Of a stretch of DNA of 6,076 nt, positions 1 through 6,076 are shown piece by piece. The notes below the pieces were generated by a model. It made no database searches, was not told where the DNA came from, and saw only the letters and a program-made list of their open reading frames with translations. This stretch comes from Verrucomicrobiota bacterium (GTDB taxonomy: Bacteria; Verrucomicrobiota; Verrucomicrobiia; Opitutales; UBA2995): contig JAPUIL010000152.1 of the NCBI GenBank assembly GCA_027297085.1, positions 1 through 6,076 on the forward strand, read 5' to 3'. How positions within the stretch are numbered: position 1 is the stretch's first letter; each line of letters starts with the position of its first letter. Made by a program: the position numbers and the translations under genes.

Positions 1-142
1 AATATTAATTCACAAAACTCTGCAGTTCTTGAAACACTCCGGCGCCTGAAAGATTCTTGCATCAACGGATTACTTCCTCAATCAACTTAGGCACAGCTTC
101 CTTAAATTCTTACTACCCCAAGACAATCCGCATTTTACCCAA

Positions 143-3100
143 ATGATAATCATGACATACTATCTATCTCATGCTGCCCGCAAGGCATTCCGACAGCCAG
201 CTCTGGCCTCACTGATTGGCCTGCTTATCTCCAGTTCTTTGTTAAACGGACAAGGGAATTTTACCTCCTTGTTTAATGGCAAAGACCTCACCGACTGGGA
301 AGGACAATCAGAACTCTGGAAAGTAGAAAATGGCGAGATCGTTGGCACCACCGAAGGCAACCCACTTGAAAACAATACTTTCCTTATATACAAAGGATCG
401 AACGTCAGCAATTTCCACCTGAAGGTGAAGCTTAAGATGCTGGGTGAAAGTAACTCCGGCATCATGTATAGGGCTCAGCCTATAGAAGGCATCGACTATG
501 CCCTTTCCGGTCCCCAAATGGATATCCACCCCAAGTTGGAATACCAGGGTATGTATTACAGCGAAAAAACAGGTCGCGGCATCGTGGCCCAACGCGGCCA
601 GAAGGTAACCGTTCCCGCGGACTTGAATGCCAAGGGGAAAACCACACCCAAAGTAACCGGCACATTTCCCTTGGAACCAAGCTTCAAACTCGATGAGTGG
701 AACGAATACGAGATCATTGCAGTGAATAAACGCCAGATCCATAGAATCAATGGTGTCGTCACCATCGACTTGATTGATCGGGACCCGAGTGCCCCAACAA
801 CGGGTGCTATCGGGTTCCAACTGCATCGAGGTCCAGATATGACGATCTACGTCAAAGACGTTGAACTAAGAAACCTGCGTGGTGGTGAAGCACGCGAAGC
901 GATACAATACGCTTTATCAGCTCCGGGAACAAAAAAAAAAGAAGGCCCCCGCGAAGGACTCGCCATCAATGAAAACCGCGCCACTCCGGTAGATCGAATA
1001 AAGGTCCCCCAAGGATTTAAAGTAGAACTCCTCTACTCAGTGCCCGGCGACACACAAGGTTCCTGGGTAAACCTGGGATTGGACGGCAAGAACCGTATTA
1101 TTGCCAGCGATCAATTCGGCAGCCTCTACCGCTTTAAACCACCTGCTGCGGGCAAAGCACTAGACCCAGCCGATATTGAGAAGGTCCCCGTCAATATCAG
1201 AGCGGTAAATGGCATGCTCTGGGCCTTTGACTCACTTTATGTGGGTGTGAACGATTACGAAGACAGCACAAAATCTGGACTCTATCGTATCACTGACACA
1301 AACGGCGATGACCAATTAGATCATGTTGAACTTCTCCGCCAAATTCCTTCTCGCGGTGATCATGGCGTGCATGCAGTCAAGCTTTCTCCAGACGGTAAAT
1401 CCATTTTCCTCATCTGCGGCAATAATGCCGAACCGACTCCGGTCGATGCATCTCGCGTCCTGGAAAATTGGGGCGAAGATCACTTGCTTCCGCGCATGCC
1501 TGACGGCCGCGGACACAATCGCGACCGCCTGGCTCCAGCCGGGACTATTTATAAAGTATCTCCCGATGGGCAACATTGGGAACGCTACTCCATGGGCTAC
1601 CGCAACATCTTCGATGCCGATTTCAATGCCGATGGTGAACTCTTTACTTACGACGCGGACATGGAATACGATTTCAATACCTCCTGGTATCGCCCCACCC
1701 GGGTAAACCACGTGGTCAGCGGCTCCGACTACGGCTGGCGCAACGGTACCGGTAAATGGGCCGAATGGTACGTCGATAGCGTGCCAGCTGCGGTAAACAT
1801 CGGCGCCGGTTCACCCACTGGTGTAACCTTTGGTTATGGAGCCAAGTTCCCAGCCAAATACCAGAAGGCATTATTCATTATGGATTGGAGCTGGGGCAAA
1901 CTTTACTCGGTAAACCTTCGCCCTGAAGGCTCGAGCTATACAGGAGAAAAAGAAGATTTTGTATCCGGTGTTCCCTTACCCTTAACCGATATGGTCATTC
2001 ATCCGGATGACGGCGCCATGTATTTTACGATTGGCGGACGCAAAGTGCAGTCAGGTCTTTATCGCGTCAGCTATGTGGGCGATGAGGATACCTCCCCGAT
2101 CGATGCAAAGTCCCCGGGGCAAGATGCCCGAGACGTTCGCATCGTCCTGGAACAGTTTCACGGGAAACAGGATGACCGGGCCGTTCAACTGGCCTGGTAC
2201 CACCTGGACCACGACGACCCCTTCATTCGTAATGCCGCTCGCCGAGCCTTGGAAAGCCAACCGGCCAATGGCTGGGGACGCCGTGCTTTCCGCGAGCAGG
2301 ATCCAGGTAAAAAGATTCCCGCTTTATTGGCACTCACTCGTGTTCGAGGAATAGATCCCTTCCACAGAAAAGATTCCGACCCTCCGATCAACCAGGCCCA
2401 GGGAACTCGTATCCTAAACGCCCTCGCTGATCTCGACTATGGTTCACTCTCCGAACGTCACCGTCAGGCATTGGTCCGCACCTACCACGTTGCGCTGAAT
2501 CGCTTCAGGGGAACAGGAGCAGAAGTGGTTAATAAGATCATCGCTCAATTGGATCCTCACTTTCCCGCGAAGACCCTGGAGTCTAACCGCTTACTTTGTG
2601 AAACACTGGGGTTTCTCCAGGCACCGAACACAGCACGGAAAGGAATTGCTCTGCTCAAGTCTGCAACGACCCAGGAAGAACAACTCGAATACGCCCGGTC
2701 CCTGCGTCTGCTCACGAATGGGTGGACCAATGCTCTGCGGACTGAATACTTCGAGTGGTTCCTGAGAGCAACCAACTACCGGGGAGGTGCAAGTTTCGTA
2801 AAGTTCGTCGAAAATATCCGTCTCGATGTAGAAGCTTCACTCACCGAACAGGAGAAGATAGATCTGGCAGAAATCCTGGCGCGTAAACCAGTAATCAAAT
2901 CCCCCTTGGAAGAAGCCATGTCCAGTCTGGCCGGAAGATCCACCTTTACTAATTGGAAGCTGGATGACCTGGCCGACGCAGGAAACAACATGACTGGTAG
3001 AGATTTCAAGAGGGGCCGAACGATGTTCGCGGCCACTGCCTGTTACTCCTGTCACCGCTTCAAAAACCAAGGAGGTGCCACAGGACCAGATCTCACGTCG

Positions 3101-3442
3101 GCAGGGGGTCGTTATTCGCCTCGCGATTCCCTCGATCAAATCATTAATCCAAGTAAGGAAATCAACGAACAGTTTGTCCCCGTTCAAGTTTCCATGCTGG
3201 ATGGAACTTCGGTCCACGGAATCATTGTAAACTTGAAAGGAGACGTGGTTGTGGTGAACACAGACCTGACCGATCCATTCCAACGGACTGATGTGGACCG
3301 CAAATTAGTAAAGAGCATCGATCCGTCACCAGTGTCTCCTATGCCACCAGCCCTGTTAGGTCTGCTTGAAAAGGAAGAGATCTATGACCTCGTCGCCTAT
3401 GTGCTCAGTGGCGGCAATCCCGAAGATGAGCGCTTTCAATAG
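143..3442 (+). CDS. Secreted DUF1080 / propeller dehydrogenase-like / HEAT / c-type cytochrome fusion protein
   Basis: A 1099-residue multidomain protein, probably periplasmic. Residues 1-36 look like a signal peptide: basic stretch (RKAFR), then hydrophobic LASLIGLLISSSLL. About 39-245 is DUF1080 (PF06439, 3-keto-disaccharide hydrolase): FTSLFNGKDLTDWEG near its start, SGIMYRAQ, GAIGFQLHRG and VKDVELRNL at its end. About 281-645 is the propeller of the Pirellula/Verrucomicrobium membrane-bound dehydrogenase-like family (HGVH at 407-410, GYRNIFDADFNADGELF from 485, YDADMEYD, WYRPTRV, GSPTGVTFG). About 663-940 is helical and HEAT-like. About 953-1092 is the matching heme domain: one CYSCH site (C967, C970, H971) and probable distal ligand M1067 in SPMPPALLGL. 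The frame has no start codon between the in-frame stop at 47-49 and 143; the ATG at 152 is an alternative. No clear Shine-Dalgarno precedes either. Domain calls are firm; substrate and redox activity are inferred. The propeller's cofactor, if any, is unknown. Confidence 0.93.
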   Translation: MIIMTYYLSHAARKAFRQPALASLIGLLISSSLLNGQGNFTSLFNGKDLTDWEGQSELWKVENGEIVGTTEGNPLENNTFLIYKGSNVSNFHLKVKLKMLGESNSGIMYRAQPIEGIDYALSGPQMDIHPKLEYQGMYYSEKTGRGIVAQRGQKVTVPADLNAKGKTTPKVTGTFPLEPSFKLDEWNEYEIIAVNKRQIHRINGVVTIDLIDRDPSAPTTGAIGFQLHRGPDMTIYVKDVELRNLRGGEAREAIQYALSAPGTKKKEGPREGLAINENRATPVDRIKVPQGFKVELLYSVPGDTQGSWVNLGLDGKNRIIASDQFGSLYRFKPPAAGKALDPADIEKVPVNIRAVNGMLWAFDSLYVGVNDYEDSTKSGLYRITDTNGDDQLDHVELLRQIPSRGDHGVHAVKLSPDGKSIFLICGNNAEPTPVDASRVLENWGEDHLLPRMPDGRGHNRDRLAPAGTIYKVSPDGQHWERYSMGYRNIFDADFNADGELFTYDADMEYDFNTSWYRPTRVNHVVSGSDYGWRNGTGKWAEWYVDSVPAAVNIGAGSPTGVTFGYGAKFPAKYQKALFIMDWSWGKLYSVNLRPEGSSYTGEKEDFVSGVPLPLTDMVIHPDDGAMYFTIGGRKVQSGLYRVSYVGDEDTSPIDAKSPGQDARDVRIVLEQFHGKQDDRAVQLAWYHLDHDDPFIRNAARRALESQPANGWGRRAFREQDPGKKIPALLALTRVRGIDPFHRKDSDPPINQAQGTRILNALADLDYGSLSERHRQALVRTYHVALNRFRGTGAEVVNKIIAQLDPHFPAKTLESNRLLCETLGFLQAPNTARKGIALLKSATTQEEQLEYARSLRLLTNGWTNALRTEYFEWFLRATNYRGGASFVKFVENIRLDVEASLTEQEKIDLAEILARKPVIKSPLEEAMSSLAGRSTFTNWKLDDLADAGNNMTGRDFKRGRTMFAATACYSCHRFKNQGGATGPDLTSAGGRYSPRDSLDQIINPSKEINEQFVPVQVSMLDGTSVHGIIVNLKGDVVVVNTDLTDPFQRTDVDRKLVKSIDPSPVSPMPPALLGLLEKEEIYDLVAYVLSGGNPEDERFQ
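931..940 (+). other. Run of ten A in the linker between DUF1080 and propeller
   Basis: Ten consecutive A inside the first gene encode the end of a Thr codon and three Lys codons (GTKKKE, around residues 262-267), in the low-complexity linker that joins the DUF1080 domain to the propeller. Runs of nine or more A are known sites of transcriptional slippage in bacteria. One extra A would lead to the TGA at 970-972; one fewer would lead to the TAG at 990-992. Either product would be a protein of about 275-280 residues that keeps only the DUF1080 domain. The run is seen directly; slippage is not shown. A sequencing error in the run is unlikely, because the frame stays open and keeps its domain content on both sides. 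Confidence 0.6.
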
Positions 3443-3448
3443 CATCTC

Positions 3449-4885
3449 ATGACAAGACAGTTGTTAGTATTTGTCCTCCTGATCGTCGCAGTCAGCCTTC
3501 AGGCTGCTGACAAGTTGCCTAACATTGTCCTGTTAGTCGCAGACGACCTGGGTTACGGTGAGCTTGGCTGCCAGGGCAACCCGCAGATACCCACGCCCAA
3601 TATCGATTCGCTGGCCGAGCACGGCATCCGTTTCACACAGGGATATGTCACTGCTCCCTTCTGCAGTGCTTCGCGAGCAGGTCTGATGACGGGTCGTTAC
3701 CAGACCCGCTTTGGTTACGAATTTAATCCCATCGGAGCGAAGAACGAAGATCCAAATGCCGGTTTACCTGTGGGTGAAACTACCATTGCCGATGTGTTGG
3801 TGAACGCAGGCTATGTTACTGGCATATTCGGCAAATGGCACTTGGGAGGTACTGCCAAATACAACCCTATTCGTAGAGGTTTCGATGAGTTTTTTGGCTT
3901 TCTGCACGAAGGACACTACTTTGTGCCCCAACCCTACCAGGATCATACTACAACCTGGCTCCGTCGCAAAGTGCTGCCGGGAGGTGGAGAAGGTCGATGG
4001 ATCTCCGAAGACGGTAAATTGATTTACTCTACCCACATGGGAAACACCGAGCCCGACTACGATGCCGACAACCCCATCTATCGTGATGGGCAGCCTGTAG
4101 TGGAAACCGAATACCTGACCGATGCATTCACACGAGAGGCTGTCTCATTCATCGATCGCCAGGCAGACAAACCGTTTTTTCTCTACGTACCCTATAATGC
4201 GGTACACAGCCCAATGCAGGGAGCGGATCCCTACATGGAAAAATTCGCGCACATAGAAGACATCCAACGCCGCATCTTTGCTGCTATGCTGGCCAACCTC
4301 GACGACAGCGTGGGAACCATCCTGGCCAAACTGCGTGAAGAAGGCCTTGAAGAAAATACACTCATCTTCTTCATCAGCGACAACGGCGGCCCAACACGTG
4401 AATTGACCTCAAGCAACCTCCCGTTACGCGATGGAAAGGGAAGTGTCTACGAAGGCGGAAACCGGGTACCCTTCATGGTCCAATGGAAAGGCAAACTACC
4501 TGCCGGTTCTGTTTACAAAAACCCTGTTATCTCTCTCGATATTTTTTCCACTGCGGCCGCAATTGCCAATGCACAAGTCGACAAGCACAAAAGAATAGAT
4601 GGCGTAAACCTCATACCCTTCTTGACGGGCGAGAAAAAGGGCCGACCTCATGATCAACTCTTCTGGCGCATCGGCAGCCGTGCGGCTATCCGTGTCGGCG
4701 ACTGGAAGTTATTACGCAATCCGCGCCGCGGACAAGGTGACGATTGGGAGCTCTACAATCTTGCAAAAGACATCAGCGAGGAGAACGACCTGGCCGCGAA
4801 GAATCCCAAAAAGTTTAAAGAAATGATAGCTGCCTGGGAGTCGATGAATGCTGAGATGATCGATCCTGTTTGGAGTCCGAGATAA
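3449..4885 (+). CDS. Secreted S1-family (arylsulfatase-type) sulfatase
   Basis: A 478-residue formylglycine-dependent sulfatase that hydrolyses sulfate esters, probably on a carbohydrate. Residues 1-20 form a signal peptide (hydrophobic QLLVFVLLIVAVSLQAA, cleavage near A19/A20). NIVLLVADDLGYGELG follows at once, with metal ligands D32 and D33. The signature CSASRAGLMTGR starts at C72, the residue a formylglycine-generating enzyme would convert; it has Ala where most family members have Pro. Other expected catalytic residues are present: K129 and H131 in GKWHLGG, H253 in AVHSP, D311 and N312 in SDNGG, and K330 in RDGKGSVYEGG. The C-terminal subdomain ends normally (VGDWKLLRNP, then WELYNLAKDISEENDLA), so the protein is full length. 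The start lies 6 bases after the preceding stop, with no good Shine-Dalgarno in the gap, which suggests cotranscription and translational coupling. Arylsulfatase and GalNAc- or glucosamine-6-sulfatase types look alike at this level; the exact substrate cannot be read. Confidence 0.96.
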   Translation: MTRQLLVFVLLIVAVSLQAADKLPNIVLLVADDLGYGELGCQGNPQIPTPNIDSLAEHGIRFTQGYVTAPFCSASRAGLMTGRYQTRFGYEFNPIGAKNEDPNAGLPVGETTIADVLVNAGYVTGIFGKWHLGGTAKYNPIRRGFDEFFGFLHEGHYFVPQPYQDHTTTWLRRKVLPGGGEGRWISEDGKLIYSTHMGNTEPDYDADNPIYRDGQPVVETEYLTDAFTREAVSFIDRQADKPFFLYVPYNAVHSPMQGADPYMEKFAHIEDIQRRIFAAMLANLDDSVGTILAKLREEGLEENTLIFFISDNGGPTRELTSSNLPLRDGKGSVYEGGNRVPFMVQWKGKLPAGSVYKNPVISLDIFSTAAAIANAQVDKHKRIDGVNLIPFLTGEKKGRPHDQLFWRIGSRAAIRVGDWKLLRNPRRGQGDDWELYNLAKDISEENDLAAKNPKKFKEMIAAWESMNAEMIDPVWSPR

Positions 4886-4974
4886 ATAACAGGAGTGCAC
4901 AGGGATTATTTTAATCTTCCTCTTACTCTATTTAAAAAATTTCGGCGATCTCGATCAATTGGATGCTCTCCAAA

Positions 4975-5000
4975 CAATCGCAGGGAAACCCGTTCCTACA
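4975..5000 (-). repeat. REP-like palindromic unit 1 (imperfect)
   Basis: Read on the minus strand, this 26-base unit has a TGTAGGA head, a short GGG-TTT-CCC hairpin core and a GCGAT tail. The head and tail match those of unit 2 (5017-5042), which lies in the opposite orientation; the units have equal length and share 14 of 26 aligned positions, mostly outside the stem. The general plan, GTAGGA followed by a small palindrome and CGCGAT or similar, resembles the REP elements known from Pseudomonas. The stem here is weak, so this may be a decayed copy. With only one pair in the window, its repetition in the genome is not shown. Confidence 0.45.
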
Positions 5001-5016
5001 GCCGTGGCAATGAAAG

Positions 5017-5042
5017 TACAGGAGCGACCTTGGTCGCGATCA
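5017..5042 (+). repeat. REP-like palindromic unit 2
   Basis: A 26-base unit with a TACAGGA head, a perfect six-base-pair inverted repeat (GCGACC at 5024-5029, TT, GGTCGC at 5032-5037) and a CGAT tail. It closely resembles the Pseudomonas REP plan (GGAGCGA, short palindrome, TCGCGA). It faces unit 1 head to head across 16 bases, so that ATCGC (4977-4981) pairs with GCGAT (5036-5040), and TCCT (4994-4997) with AGGA (5020-5023). It lies 15 bases past the stop of the minus-strand gene and could stabilise or end transcripts from either side. No T-run follows on either strand, so a standard intrinsic terminator is not supported. The rest of the gap 4886-5056 holds only a weak five-pair hairpin at 4959-4973. 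Confidence 0.55.
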
Positions 5043-5056
5043 TCTAGTAATTCTTA

Positions 5057-6076
5057 TCAATTCGCTGCCCCGCGAACAACATCGGCCAACGATTGAGATA
5101 CACTGCGACCCAAGTTCTTCGAAGCTTGTGGATTACCCACTGTGTATAAGATCGCTCCATACACACCCGTTTCCAAATTTACCATAAACAAAGCGCGGCT
5201 TGAAGCCAGGGATCCGGAGTGAGTCAACTCGACTGTTTTCCGATTTTTTATTTGCAGGCTCCAACCAAGTCCGTAGCCCTGCCCCTCCACCTGTCGACGG
5301 GTATACTCGTCGAAGATGTCAGCAGAAAGAAGACGTCCATCTTCCGTGGCTCCTCTGTTCACAACCATTTGCAGAAAACGGGCACTATCTTTTGCAGTGG
5401 AATAAACGCTACCCCCAACAAGGGACAGTTGGAAGGGCATCGAAAGATGCGGAGTGGATTGGTTGAGTTTACCTCGTAGTGATCCCGTAGCGATATTCGG
5501 ATCGTTCGGATCCGGGAAATAAGTTGTGCGAGAAAGCTGGAGCGGAGCACTGATCTTTTCCTGAAGCAGAGATTCAAAAGACTGCTTAGTGGCCACTTCG
5601 GCAACTCTTCCAATCACACAATATCCGGCTCCACTATAGGCGTAAGTTTCACCAGGATCAGCAAGTAGCGGCTCTCCAGCAATACCCTCAACCGCATCCT
5701 CCAAGGTTAGTTTGAAGTCCCGGATCCACATTGTCTGACGTTTTGTCATCCCTACCTTCTGAGAGTAAATTCCACCACGATGACTTAGTAGCTCCCTCAA
5801 GGTAGGTGCACGTGCATTATCTCCTGAACTGGTTTTTAGACTTTCGAATTCCGGCAGCCAGGCATCTATCGATTTGTCCAAAACCAAAGTCTCATCCTGA
5901 ACGAGGGTCATTAGAAGTGCAGATGTAAAAGGCTTGGAACAGGAACCAATACAAAACTGCGTTTCTGAATCCACGGCTGTTGAATCACTAACTGACCGGA
6001 CGCCGTAGCTACTTTCAAAGGCAACTTGGTCCATATCCCCAACGATAACCTGCGCACCAAGGATGGCGCCTGCTTC
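5057..6076 (-). CDS. Beta-lactamase-fold (class C-like) serine hydrolase, N-terminus beyond the window
   Basis: The frame stays open to the right edge. The 14 codons before the first Met (6034) read EAGAILGAQVIVGD, typical of the strand that opens this fold, so the Met at 6034 is internal and the true start lies outside. 339 residues are visible. Numbered from that Met, the nucleophile motif is S31-C-S-K34 in IGSCSKPFTSAL, LLSHRGGI is at 82-89, the tyrosine motif is Y133-S-G135 in YAYSGAGYCVIG, and H272-S-G274 replaces the KTG motif. GYGLGW at 253-258 is also typical. Gly in place of the Asn of the YxN motif, and HSG in place of KTG, point to an esterase, transesterase or D-amino peptidase rather than a true beta-lactamase. 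The gene is complete at its C-terminus and convergent with the sulfatase, so it is a separate transcription unit. Substrate and export signal cannot be judged. Confidence 0.93.
   Translation of the reverse strand, partial: EAGAILGAQVIVGDMDQVAFESSYGVRSVSDSTAVDSETQFCIGSCSKPFTSALLMTLVQDETLVLDKSIDAWLPEFESLKTSSGDNARAPTLRELLSHRGGIYSQKVGMTKRQTMWIRDFKLTLEDAVEGIAGEPLLADPGETYAYSGAGYCVIGRVAEVATKQSFESLLQEKISAPLQLSRTTYFPDPNDPNIATGSLRGKLNQSTPHLSMPFQLSLVGGSVYSTAKDSARFLQMVVNRGATEDGRLLSADIFDEYTRRQVEGQGYGLGWSLQIKNRKTVELTHSGSLASSRALFMVNLETGVYGAILYTVGNPQASKNLGRSVSQSLADVVRGAAN

Noticed and set aside
29..57. Possible promoter, TTGAAA at 29-34 with a box at 52-57
   Set aside because: The downstream hexamer (GATTCT) matches TATAAT at only three positions, and PVC promoters are poorly defined, so it is not supportable.
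1316..1711. Overlapping open frames of about 130 codons on both strands inside the first gene
   Set aside because: Both lie within the conserved propeller coding sequence, show no recognisable motif, and read as low-quality peptide rich in Met, Ser and Ile. They are shadows of the real frame.
2837..3283. 148-codon minus-strand frame opposite the heme domain
   Set aside because: The opposite strand encodes the conserved CxxCH domain in the right frame; the antisense peptide has no domain, start context or promoter.
4886..4945. Intrinsic terminator after the sulfatase
   Set aside because: The stretch is AT-rich (TTTAAAAAATTT near 4931), but no GC-rich hairpin stands directly before a T-run.
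5200..5479. Two plus-strand frames of 86-88 codons opposite the serine hydrolase
   Set aside because: They are antisense to conserved hydrolase sequence (GYGLGW through the region after YSG) and have no protein-like features.

Overview
The window looks like chromosomal DNA from a member of the PVC group (Verrucomicrobiota or Planctomycetota, more likely Verrucomicrobiota). The main reason is the first gene. It carries the dehydrogenase-like propeller and the CxxCH heme domain known as the 'Pirellula/Verrucomicrobium type', a pair largely confined to these bacteria. A secreted formylglycine sulfatase next to it fits the polysaccharide-degrading lifestyle typical of marine and soil members. Genus and species cannot be read from the sequence.

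Layout. Bases 1-142 are a leader without a supportable gene. Bases 143-3442 (+) encode a 1099-residue secreted protein: signal peptide, DUF1080 (3-keto-disaccharide hydrolase) domain, six-bladed-type propeller, HEAT-like helical region and C-terminal c-type cytochrome domain. Six bases later, 3449-4885 (+) encodes a 478-residue secreted S1-family sulfatase with an intact active site. The two almost certainly share one transcript. The 171-base gap 4886-5056 separates convergent genes and holds two REP-like palindromic units in inverted orientation. From 5057 to the right edge, on the minus strand, lies a beta-lactamase-fold (class C-like) serine hydrolase whose N-terminus is outside the window.

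How the genes may work together (inference). DUF1080 enzymes cleave glycosides already oxidised at C3. The propeller and heme domain on the same chain could supply the oxidation and carry away the electrons. The sulfatase would remove sulfate esters from the same glycan. The serine hydrolase could be an esterase or peptidase, but it is transcribed towards the pair and nothing in the sequence ties it to them.

The points most worth a second look are the oxidise-and-cleave architecture of the first protein, a run of ten A exactly in the linker between its DUF1080 and propeller domains (slippage there would release a DUF1080-only product), and the REPIN-like inverted pair between the convergent genes.
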